DNA from: Acetobacterium malicum subsp. dehalogenans DSM 11527
GTDB taxonomy: Bacteria; Bacillota; Clostridia; Eubacteriales; Eubacteriaceae
Direction of reading: 5' to 3'
DNA length: 32,737 nt
NCBI RefSeq assembly: GCF_000472665.1
Contig: NZ_AXAC01000045.1
Span: forward strand, 1-32,737
In this document: piece after piece, positions 6,633-14,680 of the stretch
Layout of the letters: each line of letters opens with the position of its first letter
Position numbering within the stretch: the stretch's first letter is position 1
The notes under the pieces: generated by a model
Seen by the model: the letters and a program-made list of their open reading frames with translations, nothing else
Databases searched by the model: none
Told to the model about the DNA's origin: nothing
Made by a program: the position numbers and the translations under genes

Positions 6633-9134
6633 TTATACAAATAAGGTTGTTCCGGCATTTTCATTGCTGGCAATGTAGGTTCCAACCCCAGCGTACTCAA
6701 TCCCGTCAATCAGTTCTTCTTCCTTGATGCCCATCAGATCCATACTCATGGTGCAGGCAATAAAACGAACCCCTGCCTTTTGGGCTTTTTGGATCATCGT
6801 ATCGAGATCATCAACATGTTTCTTTTTCATAATGCCCTTGATCATCGCCGGACCGGCTCCTAACATATTCATCATCGATAAAGGTAGTCTGGCTGCTCCT
6901 TTTGGCATCATGGCACCAAACATTTTTTCGATAAAGGTCTTGTTATGGCCCTTTCCATCTCTTCTTCTGAGGGCATTGAGTCCCCAGAATGTGAAAAAGA
7001 GGGTGACGTTTTTACCTTGGGCGGCTGCCCCCTGGGCAATAATCATCGATGCCAGGACCTTATCCAGTTCCCCACTGAAGACCACCAGGGTAGCATTTTT
7101 CTGGGTCGAGACGGCTGGCATCAAACTACAGGTTTCCCCGGCATCACCTTTTCGAATCACGCTGATATAGCTTTTGCCCTGGGTTTCCTGCGATATCAAG
7201 GTATGTCCATTGGTTTCGCACCAGCTTTTAATATCGCTGACGAAACCAAAATCAGTGGCGATAATCTGAACCAGATCACCAGCATTGACACTTTGAATCG
7301 CCTCATAAGTCGCCATTAACGGTCCTGGACATTGGAGTCCGGTAACATCAACCTTTTTCTTGATCACCTGCGTTCCATCGCCACCCTGATCGATATTTCC
7401 ACTATTTGAGTCGTCTTTCTTGGGAACGCACTCACCGACGGTGAAATCGGGCTGAGCCAGCTGATAGTGGGCTGTTTTGTAGGTACTGTAACCACCCGAT
7501 AAATTATAGACATTAGTAAAACCGTGACCTTTTAAAATCCGGATCCCCAGGTAAGCCCGCTGACCGACCTGACAGGTCACATAAATGGGCATATCCGTAG
7601 TGATGTTAATTTCGTCAATGCGATCTCTTAAAGTATCCAGTTCGATGTTGACGGCGCCTTTGATAGCCCCGGCGCTGAATTCAATCGGAGTTCGCACATC
7701 CAGCAAAAATCCGCCGTTAGCGACAATCTCGTCGATTTCAAACCATTCGACGGTCTGATAGACGCCTTCTTCAATGTTACTGGCGATATACCCCAGAACA
7801 TTAATGGGGTCTTTCGCTGAAGAAAAAGGTGGTGCATAACATAATTCAAAATCTTGAAGATCTAATACCGTCGCACCCGTTTTCATCGCAGTGGCAATGA
7901 CGTCAATTCGTTTTTCGGTGCCATCCTGGCCCACGGCCTGAGCACCAAGGATTTGCAGACTTTTAGGATCATAGAGCAGCTTTAAGGCGATATTAGTGGA
8001 GTTGGGATAATAACCAGCATGATTGGCCCGATGTGCCATCACGACTTGATAGGGGATTTTTTTCATATCCAGCTGTGCTGCATTATTGCCCGTTGATGCG
8101 ATTGTTTTGCTAAAGACCTTGGCGACTGCGGTTCCCTGAATACCGACATTCTTTGTCTGGATATCATTGATATAATCGGCAACGACCCGACCCTGGCGGT
8201 TTGCCGGCCAGGCCAGCGGGATGGCAGTCTGATTTTTAGTGACAAAATCCTGCACTTCAATGGCATCGCCAATGGCAAAAACATCCGGATAAACAGCATC
8301 CGTTTCGTCATTGATAACTTCATAATTGGCTGTCGTGACAATGTGGCCCCGGGGACCGCATTTGAGCCTGGCATTTTTCGCCAGGCCATTTTCAGGAACA
8401 ACCCCAATAGCCAAAATAACTAGATCTGCCTGTAGTACCATGCCACTTTCTAAAACTACTTCGGTTCCCTGTTTTTGGAAATGATCCACACCATCTTCCA
8501 AAATCAGATTCACGCAATTGGCATTAATTTCCTGATGGACCAGTTGAGCCATTTCAAAATCCAGGGGTTTCAAAACCTGATTCATTTTTTCCACCAGGGT
8601 AACATTGATGCCTAGCTCCTGGAGGTTTTCAGCCATTTCAACACCGATAAAACCACCACCAATAACAACCGCACGGCCCACCTTGCCGGCATCCACGATC
8701 GCCTTGATTTTATCGGTATCAGGGATATTACGCAACGTTAAAACATTTTCCGCTTCGGCGAATCCAGGAATCGGGGGGGCAATAGGTTTTGCTCCGGGTG
8801 ATAAAATAAGCTTATCATAGGTTTCTGTATAAACCTGATCAGTCTGATGGTTTTTAACTTCCACTGTTTTAGCCGCCGGATCGATCCCAATGACCTCACT
8901 GAAATTCCGGATATCGAGATTAAATCGTTTTGACATTCCCTCGACGGTTTGTACCAGTAATTTCTGACGATCTGTAATCACATTGCCAATGTAATAAGGT
9001 AAACCGCAGTTTGCAAAAGAAATGTACTCATCGCGTTCGAACAAGATGATTTCATCTTCTTCACTCAAACGACGCAACCGCGCAGCAGCAGTGGCGCCGC
9101 CGGCGACACCTCCAACAATTAATATCTTTTTCAT
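6633..9134 (-). CDS. Multidomain sulfur enzyme: CoA-disulfide-reductase-like + rhodanese + TusA + DsrE-like
   Basis: 833 residues combining four sulfur-handling modules. Residues 1-450 form an FAD/NAD oxidoreductase (GGVAGG at 8-13, GGGFIG at 159-164, AIGD at 287-290) with the redox Cys43 of CoA-disulfide, NADH-oxidase or polysulfide reductases. Residues 460-560 are a rhodanese domain with Cys521 in TCQVGQRA. Residues 592-662 are a TusA domain with the CPGP motif at Cys602. Residues 675-833 are DsrE-like, with Cys794 in ACTMSMDLMG. Together they probably reduce per- or polysulfides and relay sulfane sulfur along the cysteines. The ATG overlaps the stop of the ArsR gene by one base (TAATG), so the two are coupled. 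Related fusions are known; the substrate here is inferred. Confidence 0.88.
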   Translation of the reverse strand: MKKILIVGGVAGGATAAARLRRLSEEDEIILFERDEYISFANCGLPYYIGNVITDRQKLLVQTVEGMSKRFNLDIRNFSEVIGIDPAAKTVEVKNHQTDQVYTETYDKLILSPGAKPIAPPIPGFAEAENVLTLRNIPDTDKIKAIVDAGKVGRAVVIGGGFIGVEMAENLQELGINVTLVEKMNQVLKPLDFEMAQLVHQEINANCVNLILEDGVDHFQKQGTEVVLESGMVLQADLVILAIGVVPENGLAKNARLKCGPRGHIVTTANYEVINDETDAVYPDVFAIGDAIEVQDFVTKNQTAIPLAWPANRQGRVVADYINDIQTKNVGIQGTAVAKVFSKTIASTGNNAAQLDMKKIPYQVVMAHRANHAGYYPNSTNIALKLLYDPKSLQILGAQAVGQDGTEKRIDVIATAMKTGATVLDLQDFELCYAPPFSSAKDPINVLGYIASNIEEGVYQTVEWFEIDEIVANGGFLLDVRTPIEFSAGAIKGAVNIELDTLRDRIDEINITTDMPIYVTCQVGQRAYLGIRILKGHGFTNVYNLSGGYSTYKTAHYQLAQPDFTVGECVPKKDDSNSGNIDQGGDGTQVIKKKVDVTGLQCPGPLMATYEAIQSVNAGDLVQIIATDFGFVSDIKSWCETNGHTLISQETQGKSYISVIRKGDAGETCSLMPAVSTQKNATLVVFSGELDKVLASMIIAQGAAAQGKNVTLFFTFWGLNALRRRDGKGHNKTFIEKMFGAMMPKGAARLPLSMMNMLGAGPAMIKGIMKKKHVDDLDTMIQKAQKAGVRFIACTMSMDLMGIKEEELIDGIEYAGVGTYIASNENAGTTLFV

Positions 9135-9421
9135 TATAAATCCTCTCCGTATAAAGCCTGAATAATATTTTTGGCTGGCTTACTGATGACTTCATAATAA
9201 ATTTCATTTCCCGTCCGATATCCCTTAACAATCCCGGCATTTTTCAGCTTGGATAAGTGTTGCGAGACCCCTGACTGAGAAACCTCAAGACACTCTTCCA
9301 TATAGGAAACGTTACATCGCCCATTCGCGATCAGCCCTTTAGTAATACAAAGCCGTACCGGATGGCCCAAAGCTTTTAGAATCTCAGCCGTTATCTCGTG
9401 ATCTTTCAAATCCATTTCCAT
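9134..9421 (-). CDS. ArsR-family repressor, likely redox or persulfide sensing
   Basis: Small winged-helix repressor, 95 residues from ATG 9421. The HTH is ALGHPVRL ... VSQSGVSQHLSKLKNAGIV, with the recognition helix near 48-65. Cysteines 25, 36 and 44 are the only ones. They do not form the ELCVCDL metal site of classic ArsR, and the C-terminal cysteine used by SqrR/BigR persulfide sensors is missing, so the sensing chemistry is open. ATG 9421 has AGGAG eight bases upstream, which the longer frame to 9445 lacks. It is the first gene of the operon with the sulfur fusion enzyme, and its promoter carries a perfect palindrome, so autorepression lifted by reactive sulfur or thiol stress is likely. 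Confidence 0.88.
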   Translation of the reverse strand: MEMDLKDHEITAEILKALGHPVRLCITKGLIANGRCNVSYMEECLEVSQSGVSQHLSKLKNAGIVKGYRTGNEIYYEVISKPAKNIIQALYGEDL

Positions 9422-9464
9422 GAAACTTTCTCCTTGTGTTAACATAATAAATCAGCCTAACATT

Positions 9465-9492
9465 ATTATATTAGACTTTTCTAATATGTCAA
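9465..9492 (-). promoter_or_regulatory. Promoter of the ArsR-sulfur operon with operator
   Basis: Minus strand TTGACA (9487-9492), 16-base spacer, TATAAT (9465-9470). A perfect palindrome ATATTAGA (9468-9475) - CTTT - TCTAATAT (9480-9487) fills the spacer and touches both boxes, so a bound ArsR dimer would exclude RNA polymerase. Confidence 0.85.
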
Positions 9493-9765
9493 GCGTAAAT
9501 TTTACTTGCATATCAATATATTCAAACACAGCATCGAAAATCTGACCTTCATTTTAGAATTATTTTATTGTCGTGCAACTCTTGTAAAATCATCATCAAA
9601 TACTGCTTTAAATGGCTGGTTTCTTGACCAACCGGGTTTTTTCCTCCTTTATTTAGTTTCTAATTGCTAATTGATTACACATTAACACATTCTAATTCAT
9701 TAATCAAGAGGATAGTTTTGTTATTTTTGTTTAACAAACTAACCGTTTTTAAAATTAAGTGTATT
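9493..9765. other. AT-rich intergenic stretch
   Basis: No supported gene. It holds a small hairpin GG.TGGT / ACCA.CC near 9613-9631 followed on the plus strand by GGGTTTTTT, with no plus-strand gene to end. A minus-strand AAAGGAGG at 9643-9650 has no convincing reading frame after it. Confidence 0.4.
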
Positions 9766-9798
9766 AAAAATGCCCAGTTTTAACAACTGGACATTTTT
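9766..9798 (-). terminator. Terminator of ohrR (bidirectional)
   Basis: AAAAATGCCCAGTT (9766-9779), loop TTAAC, AACTGGACATTTTT (9785-9798), with one mismatch. It lies about 70 bases behind the ohrR stop. Confidence 0.8.
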
Positions 9799-9866
9799 AT
9801 GGGCCGTTTACACAAAAATAATTTGGTTAAATTCTGCGCCATTAAGCCGCACGATCCCAATGGCGT

Positions 9867-10292
9867 TTAGTTACTACCCAGTAATTTATATAATAATCGG
9901 TATAAGGTAATTGCTTCCTCCTCGGTGATGGGTAGGCATTGCTTAATTTTATCAGGAATCAGGCTGGCCGGTACCTTAAGTGCCTCGCCGGCCGGAGTCA
10001 GTTTGATAATCACATTGCGCTCGTCATTGGAATCCCGGTTACGTTCAATAAATCCCGCCGCTTCCAGGCGTTTCAGTAAGGGGGTAAGGGTTCCGGAATC
10101 CAGATATAAATACTCTCCCAAGTTTTTTACATTGATGGTTTCGTGTTCCCACAAGACCATCATGGCAATGTATTGGGTGTAGGTCAGTCCGATTTCATCT
10201 AAATAGGGTTTATAGCGTTTGACCACCTCTTTAGCACTGGCATAAAGGGGAAAACACAATTGGTTTTCCAGTTTCAGTTGTTCATTGTTCAA
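9867..10292 (-). CDS. ohrR: OhrR, organic-peroxide-sensing MarR-family repressor (two-cysteine type)
   Basis: Dimeric winged-helix repressor inactivated by organic hydroperoxides, 141 residues. The OhrR signature is strong: LENQLCFPLYA, YKPYL, LTYTQY and YLDSGTLTPLLKRLE. Counted from TTG 10292, Cys13 is the reactive cysteine and Tyr27 and Tyr38 are the tyrosines that contact it. A second cysteine, Cys119, lies 106 residues on, close to the 105-residue spacing in the two-cysteine Xanthomonas OhrR, so a disulfide switch is likely. TTG 10292 is preferred because AGGAG lies eight bases upstream; GTG 10301 would overlap that site. No ohr gene is adjacent; the next gene upstream is a glutathione peroxidase that shares promoter elements. 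Confidence 0.92.
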   Translation of the reverse strand: MNNEQLKLENQLCFPLYASAKEVVKRYKPYLDEIGLTYTQYIAMMVLWEHETINVKNLGEYLYLDSGTLTPLLKRLEAAGFIERNRDSNDERNVIIKLTPAGEALKVPASLIPDKIKQCLPITEEEAITLYRLLYKLLGSN

Positions 10293-10324
10293 GTCAATCA
10301 CTCCTTTGAAATAATTTATAAGTC

Positions 10325-10353
10325 ATTATACCTCACAATGCCATTGCCGGCAA
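10325..10353 (-). promoter_or_regulatory. ohrR promoter with candidate operator
   Basis: Minus strand TTGCCG (10348-10353), 17-base spacer, TATAAT (10325-10330). A palindrome CAATG-C-CATTG (10336-10346) lies in the spacer. The block TTATACNNCACAAT (10326-10339) recurs at the gpx promoter (10887-10900). Confidence 0.65.
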
Positions 10354-10368
10354 TTTTTCAAAAGGAAG

Positions 10369-10848
10369 TTACTCACTTAGTAGTTTTTTGATATCATTCT
10401 CGATTTTTTCAGGAACGTCAGTCGGTGCAAAACGTTTAACCACTTCGCCTTTTTTATTCACTAAAAATTTAGTGAAATTCCATTTAATATTGGAACCCAG
10501 CATTCCGCCTTTTTCTTTTTTCAAGTAGGTAAACAGCGGATCAGCATTGTCGCCGTTAACATCAATTTTATGGAAAATCTTAAAAGTGACTCCGAATCGG
10601 GTTTCGCAGAAACTCTTTATCTCATCATCGCTACCTGGGGCCTGGTTAGCAAATTGGTTGGAAGGAAAATCGAGGATTTCGAAACCCTGATCCTGATATT
10701 TATCATATAGATCCTGAAGTCCTTCATATTGTGGGGTCAGGCCGCAGCCGGTGGCCGTATTCACGATCAGCAGCACCTTACCTTCGTATTCTTTGATCGA
10801 AACATCCAGGCCACTGGCATCTTTGACGGTAAAATTATATATGCTCAT
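10369..10848 (-). CDS. Glutathione-peroxidase-family thiol peroxidase (Cys type)
   Basis: Reduces H2O2 and organic hydroperoxides, most likely with thioredoxin as in other Cys-type members; 159 residues, cytoplasmic. Peroxidatic Cys35 is in ATGCGLTPQYEGL. Gln65 in SNQF and Trp123-Asn124 in KWNFTKF complete the catalytic tetrad. Cys81 in SFCETRFGV is at the resolving position of two-cysteine enzymes. The ATG at 10848 has AGGGAG seven bases upstream; the frame to 10899 has no such site. Its promoter shares the TTATACNNCACAAT block with ohrR, so OhrR control is plausible. Confidence 0.93.
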   Translation of the reverse strand: MSIYNFTVKDASGLDVSIKEYEGKVLLIVNTATGCGLTPQYEGLQDLYDKYQDQGFEILDFPSNQFANQAPGSDDEIKSFCETRFGVTFKIFHKIDVNGDNADPLFTYLKKEKGGMLGSNIKWNFTKFLVNKKGEVVKRFAPTDVPEKIENDIKKLLSE

Positions 10849-10885
10849 TTTATTTCTCCCTTGCGTTATTTGATTGTATGAAATT

Positions 10886-10913
10886 ATTATACACCACAAT
10901 TTAATTTCGTCAA
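10886..10913 (-). promoter_or_regulatory. gpx promoter with OhrR-like site
   Basis: Minus strand TTGACG (10908-10913), 16-base spacer, TATAAT (10886-10891). The spacer holds ACAATTTAATTT (10896-10907), close to the ACAATT-AATTGT type OhrR operator, and the block shared with the ohrR promoter. Confidence 0.65.
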
Positions 10914-10940
10914 GATCTTTTTAAAATTTCTGCCAAATTC

Positions 10941-11657
10941 TTAATAATCTGATGATTTAAATGAGCGTACCGCCAGAAATAAGGCAATCCCGAGAAAAAT
11001 CAGTAGCGTAATCGCACTGATCGCCCAATCCCGATTATTACTGTTGAACCCGCTGCGCAGACCATTTAGCAACCACTGAAAGGGATTAAGCAAGATCACC
11101 GTCTTGATCCAGTCAGGTGCAGCTTCCAGGGAGTAGAAGGCATCGCTCCCCAGCAATAAGGGCATCGCAATCAGATTGGTGGCAATGCTCGTCTGCGCTT
11201 CGGTTTGAAACAATCCGGAAACAAAGAAACTAAAAAAAACATATCCCATCGCTCCCAGAACGCAGACCGTTCCCATTTTTAAGACGCTGGCAAGGGCTAG
11301 ATCGAGATGGAAAAAGATCCCGCCGACCATCAACACCAACATCGCACAAATCAGTGACACCAGCGTCCAGGCCCCGGACACACTGATGATATAACGGGAT
11401 AGAGGCATCGGTGTTACTTTTAGTAATTGGTAAACACCCCGTCGTCTTTGACCCAATAACGAAAACACTGTGGTGGTAAAGGCATAAAACAAAATCCCCA
11501 TTGCCATCATGCCGGTGGTGATATTGATGGCATAGTCAGAGGTACCAACCAGAAAACCCAATACCAGGGTTCCGCCAATCGGAACGAGAATTGACCAGAA
11601 CAGTAAGAACGGCTCCCGGGCTGCTGATTTGAGTGATAAACTAAAAATCGTATTCAT
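10941..11657 (-). CDS. ABC-2 type exporter permease
   Basis: Integral membrane half of an ABC exporter, 238 residues with about six hydrophobic segments (near 20-37, 45-65, 92-115, 128-150, 158-175 and 212-230). The soluble stretch LGQRRRGVYQLLKVTPMPLSRY after the second helix is typical of ABC-2 permeases, where it couples to the ATPase. It starts 10 bases after the ATPase stop with AAGGAG upstream. The substrate cannot be told; PadR-controlled pairs of this kind often export drugs or peptides. Confidence 0.9.
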   Translation of the reverse strand: MNTIFSLSLKSAAREPFLLFWSILVPIGGTLVLGFLVGTSDYAINITTGMMAMGILFYAFTTTVFSLLGQRRRGVYQLLKVTPMPLSRYIISVSGAWTLVSLICAMLVLMVGGIFFHLDLALASVLKMGTVCVLGAMGYVFFSFFVSGLFQTEAQTSIATNLIAMPLLLGSDAFYSLEAAPDWIKTVILLNPFQWLLNGLRSGFNSNNRDWAISAITLLIFLGIALFLAVRSFKSSDY

Positions 11658-11667
11658 TTTTTTCTCC

Positions 11668-12366
11668 TTAATTCTTTTCGGTAAATTTTAAATAAAGCAA
11701 TTCCAGATTTTCAACCTGATGTTTATCAATCAACTCTGCCGGACTTCCCTGATCGATTATTTTTCCATTGTTCATGAAAATCAGACGATTCGCCAATTTT
11801 TCCACCTCCTCCATATCGTGGGATGAAAACAAGACCGTCTGATTATTTTTGGCCAGATCATTAATCATTTCTTTGATTTCGTATCGGGACCGGGGATCCA
11901 GCCCCGCCGTCGGCTCGTCGAGAACAACCAATTCGGGTCGATGAACAGTGGTAACGCCGATGGCCAACCGTTTCTGTTGACCGATCGACAGTTTAACTGC
12001 CGGGGTTTTACCGGCCTCCTCCAAGTGGCAATCAGTCAGCTTCTTTTCAATCTCCACATCATTGAGATTAATATGATACAAGGCTGCGAATAATTTGAGA
12101 TTTTCTCTAGCCGAATAGCCTTCGAAAAACGGGGTACTCTGGAGCTGGGTACCGATATGTTCCTTATAATCGGACCGCCAATAAGAAATTGTTCCTTCAT
12201 CTGGTGGCAATATCCCCAGCAACATCGCAATTGTAGTCGACTTTCCCACCCCATTGGGACCAACCAGAGCCAGGATCTCACCCTGCCTGATTTCGAAATC
12301 AATCCCCTGAATGACCGGGTTGTTCTTGAAATTTTTGACCAGTTTTTTTCCTTCAATTAAATTCAT
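11668..12366 (-). CDS. ABC exporter ATP-binding protein
   Basis: Nucleotide-binding subunit, 232 residues. Walker A GPNGVGKST is at 36-44, the Q-loop at Gln76, the signature LSIGQQKRL at 126-134 (Ile replaces the usual Ser, as in many ABC-2 ATPases), Walker B LVVLDEPTAGLD at 146-157 and the H-loop His at 183 (SSHD). It pairs with the permease directly downstream. AAGGAGG precedes the ATG. A perfect palindrome upstream (12389-12410) matches one at the padR promoter, so the operon is probably repressed by that PadR protein. Confidence 0.93.
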   Translation of the reverse strand: MNLIEGKKLVKNFKNNPVIQGIDFEIRQGEILALVGPNGVGKSTTIAMLLGILPPDEGTISYWRSDYKEHIGTQLQSTPFFEGYSARENLKLFAALYHINLNDVEIEKKLTDCHLEEAGKTPAVKLSIGQQKRLAIGVTTVHRPELVVLDEPTAGLDPRSRYEIKEMINDLAKNNQTVLFSSHDMEEVEKLANRLIFMNNGKIIDQGSPAELIDKHQVENLELLYLKFTEKN

Positions 12367-12388
12367 CTTATCCTCCTTATTTATCTTT

Positions 12389-12410
12389 GTATACTCATTG
12401 TTGAGTATAC
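12389..12410. promoter_or_regulatory. PadR operator before the ABC operon
   Basis: Perfect palindrome GTATACTCA (12389-12397) - TTGT - TGAGTATAC (12402-12410). Its core ATACTC-N6-GAGTAT is the same as at 13012-13029, including the inner GTT. The TATAC half may overlap the -10 box; no convincing -35 was found. Confidence 0.8.
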
Positions 12411-12417
12411 GGTTATT

Positions 12418-12450
12418 TTTTTCTCCCCCATTTCGGAGGGAGAAGTTTTT
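12418..12450 (+). terminator. Hairpin between padR and the ABC operon
   Basis: TTCTCCC (12420-12426) pairs with GGGAGAA (12438-12444); a GTTTTT run follows on the plus strand only. No plus-strand gene precedes it, so it may just limit antisense transcription. Confidence 0.4.
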
Positions 12451-12997
12451 AATTACCTGTCTGCTGGGATTCCAGCAGTTTTATGGCATTTTCAACAAAC
12501 GCGCGTTGCTGATTAACAATCGCATACATATTGTCAAAGATCAGTTTTGTCATCGGCGGGATATTCTGGTGCATCGCGATGTCTTTGAGGCGAAAACCAC
12601 TCTCAAGCGCCTGGTATTCTTTTTCCAGTGCCACCAATTGACTGTTCAGTGCCGCCAGTGCTTTTTCCGGCGCTACTTTTTCGATAAAAGACAAGCCGGA
12701 ATACAGGGTTGAGGGATAATTAACGGATGAGTTTGCCAGGGATTCCCCAACCAATTGGCTTAAGTGTTCTCTGCCTGTCGCAGTTATCTTGTAAATCGCC
12801 TTTTGCCGATGTCCAGTTTGTTCGATACTTTCAACAGCGACCAAACCTTCCTTTTCCATTTTTTTTAAGGCATGATATATGGAGCCAATGAGCACCCCAC
12901 CCCAACGTTCCGCATCAGATATTCGCAACATCTGCTGAATATCATAGCCGGACATCGGTTGTACATCAAGAAGTCCCAGTACAAGTACACGTGTCAA
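12449..12997 (-). CDS. PadR-family transcriptional repressor
   Basis: Winged-helix regulator, 182 residues from TTG 12997. The N-terminal domain (about 1-85) has the PadR pattern LVLGLLDVQPMSGYDI ... GSIYHALKKMEKEGLV; the C-terminal part (100-175) is helical and probably dimerises (Vir_act_alpha_C type). TTG 12997 is chosen because GGAGG is eight bases upstream; a start at 13012 would lie on the ribosome site. The matching palindromes at its own promoter and at the ABC operon suggest it represses both and is released by a substrate of the exporter. Confidence 0.9.
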   Translation of the reverse strand: MTRVLVLGLLDVQPMSGYDIQQMLRISDAERWGGVLIGSIYHALKKMEKEGLVAVESIEQTGHRQKAIYKITATGREHLSQLVGESLANSSVNYPSTLYSGLSFIEKVAPEKALAALNSQLVALEKEYQALESGFRLKDIAMHQNIPPMTKLIFDNMYAIVNQQRAFVENAIKLLESQQTGN

Positions 12998-13010
12998 TTT
13001 ACACACCTCC

Positions 13011-13056
13011 AATACTCTACGTTGAGTATTCTACATTGTTTGTTCTATTTTGTCAA
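13011..13056 (-). promoter_or_regulatory. padR promoter with operator
   Basis: Minus strand TTGACA (13051-13056), 17-base spacer, TAGAAT (13028-13033). The palindrome AATACTC (13011-13017) - N6 - GAGTATT (13024-13030) overlaps the -10 box and matches the operator at 12389-12410. Confidence 0.85.
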
Positions 13057-13063
13057 GACTTAC

Positions 13064-14347
13064 TTAAACATTTTCGATCCCTTCGGTGACACTTCGGATG
13101 TTACGCAGACCATTTTTTATCTCTTCCGGCGAACAGACATGGACGCTGTGGGGCAGATAATTAAAAAATTCTCTGAAGACCAACACAATACCTATTTCCT
13201 TGACCGTTAGTTTCAGGATGCTTGGTTTTGTCTCATTGATCAGAATAAAATCAACCCGTTCCTCATTGACCAGATATCGGATACACAGGTTTCGGTTCCC
13301 TGTAATTAGGCCATCGCGCAGGACAAAGGTCTCCGATATCCGGACACACCCTTTCTCTGGCGACTGTAACTGAGCAGTGAGGGTAGCTTTTTCGCCCGAA
13401 TTGTGATCCTGATCAATAAGACTGTCAAGCCGATCAAAAGCAATATATTTTTCGGTTATGTTATTTTTCATGATTTTTTCAAATGATGACGGGCTGTAAA
13501 TGATCGTATTGAGTAATTCTTTTTCGACAAAGAATTCGCATTTACTGAGAATGGATTGAGATTTCTCCCGATAGTATTCCAGAATCTCCGGATCTTCATA
13601 AATGATGGCACTTTCAAAATCACGATCGATGGTAATCACCTGTTTCGAGGTAATAAAATAATTGGGGACAATGATACTGATATCATCATATATTTTGGTT
13701 CCTGAGTAAAAATAATAGGGCTCATAGTCAATGTTATCCAGACTTTTTAATAACAGAACTGTTTTGAGGATATCCAGATTGTTGCCCAGTTTTTTCTTGT
13801 TGACTAACGGAATAATATTTTGAATCTTTCCGCCCTGGTTTTGACCATTGACTCGCATGATCAAATCATAGAGAAAATAATGTTTAAAATTGACTGACAT
13901 AATTACATGGGCATTTGCGCCCCTACCCATTTCTTCCATAAAACAGCTGCGAATAATCCCCTCAATTTTTACCTGACCTTTGATAATCCGAGCTTTTTCC
14001 GAAACCAATTGATTTTTCACGAGGTATTCTTCGGTTTCAACCCATTCTTTTTCGGGATTAAGCTGATCGATTTCACCAAAAAGAGAAAAAATATCCTGGC
14101 TGTTTTTTAACACTTCCCGATCGTCATATTCATTTTCATAGAGTGTATATAATTGCTTTTTTTTATCTTTGCTCAGATTCAAAGCGATCATTATTTTCCG
14201 AAGATCTTCCAAATTCAGTTTGCGCTTACCCGACAGAAAATGCTGAAAAGTTGAGCGATCCACATCCACCTCTTTAGCGAGTGAAAAAACTGTCATGTTC
14301 TTTTCCTTGATCATGTCTTTTAATACATTACCGATTTCCTGGCTCAT
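13064..14347 (-). CDS. XRE-type helix-turn-helix protein with large unknown C-terminal domain
   Basis: 427 residues. Residues about 5-62 form an XRE/Cro helix-turn-helix (MTVFSLAKEVDVDRSTFQHFLSGKRKL). The remaining 360 residues are mixed, without membrane segments or a motif I recognise; the hydrophobic pattern suggests a folded sensor or effector domain. GGAGG lies six bases before the ATG. The padR promoter starts right behind its stop codon, so the two are separate units. It may be one of the lineage-specific HTH regulators common in Clostridia. Function unknown. Confidence 0.8.
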   Translation of the reverse strand: MSQEIGNVLKDMIKEKNMTVFSLAKEVDVDRSTFQHFLSGKRKLNLEDLRKIMIALNLSKDKKKQLYTLYENEYDDREVLKNSQDIFSLFGEIDQLNPEKEWVETEEYLVKNQLVSEKARIIKGQVKIEGIIRSCFMEEMGRGANAHVIMSVNFKHYFLYDLIMRVNGQNQGGKIQNIIPLVNKKKLGNNLDILKTVLLLKSLDNIDYEPYYFYSGTKIYDDISIIVPNYFITSKQVITIDRDFESAIIYEDPEILEYYREKSQSILSKCEFFVEKELLNTIIYSPSSFEKIMKNNITEKYIAFDRLDSLIDQDHNSGEKATLTAQLQSPEKGCVRISETFVLRDGLITGNRNLCIRYLVNEERVDFILINETKPSILKLTVKEIGIVLVFREFFNYLPHSVHVCSPEEIKNGLRNIRSVTEGIENV

Positions 14348-14680
14348 TTTATCCCTCCGTCACTTTTCTTAGCCCTATTCATCATTGTATGGACTTGCTT
14401 GTTTCTTCACGGCGCTAGTTAATCTGTTCTGCGATACCTTCTTGCCGTTTATGATTGTTGCTATTATTTTAACAGTAAGATGCAAAATAATCAATATGTG
14501 TTATCGAATATGCATATTTAAAAATGACGTAACAAAACTTGATTCCTGTTTTATTAAATAAAAAAGCGTACGTCAGCCTCAAGGCAACGCACGCATTGAT
14601 AAAGTTTTATTATAAATGTGATTTAAAAGCGGTCGATTCTGGTTATCAGCCAGTTATTTTCGAAACGACTTCTTGGCTAG
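14348..14680. other. Intergenic region between the GGDEF gene and the XRE-type gene
   Basis: Apart from the terminator at 14557-14594 I see only a short hairpin CTGG / CCAG near 14639-14653 and AT-rich sequence. No promoter for the XRE-type gene could be placed with confidence. Confidence 0.4.
14557..14594 (-). terminator. Terminator of the GGDEF gene
   Basis: Stem GCGTACGTCAGCCT (14566-14579) / AGGCAACGCACGC (14582-14594) with small mismatches; the minus-strand transcript ends in a U-run from 14565 down. Confidence 0.8.

Noticed and set aside
9549-9648. Minus-strand reading frame after AAAGGAGG, ending LMMILQELHDNKIILK
   Set aside because: No usable start codon at the right distance from the ribosome site and only about 15 codons from the first ATG; not enough to call a gene.
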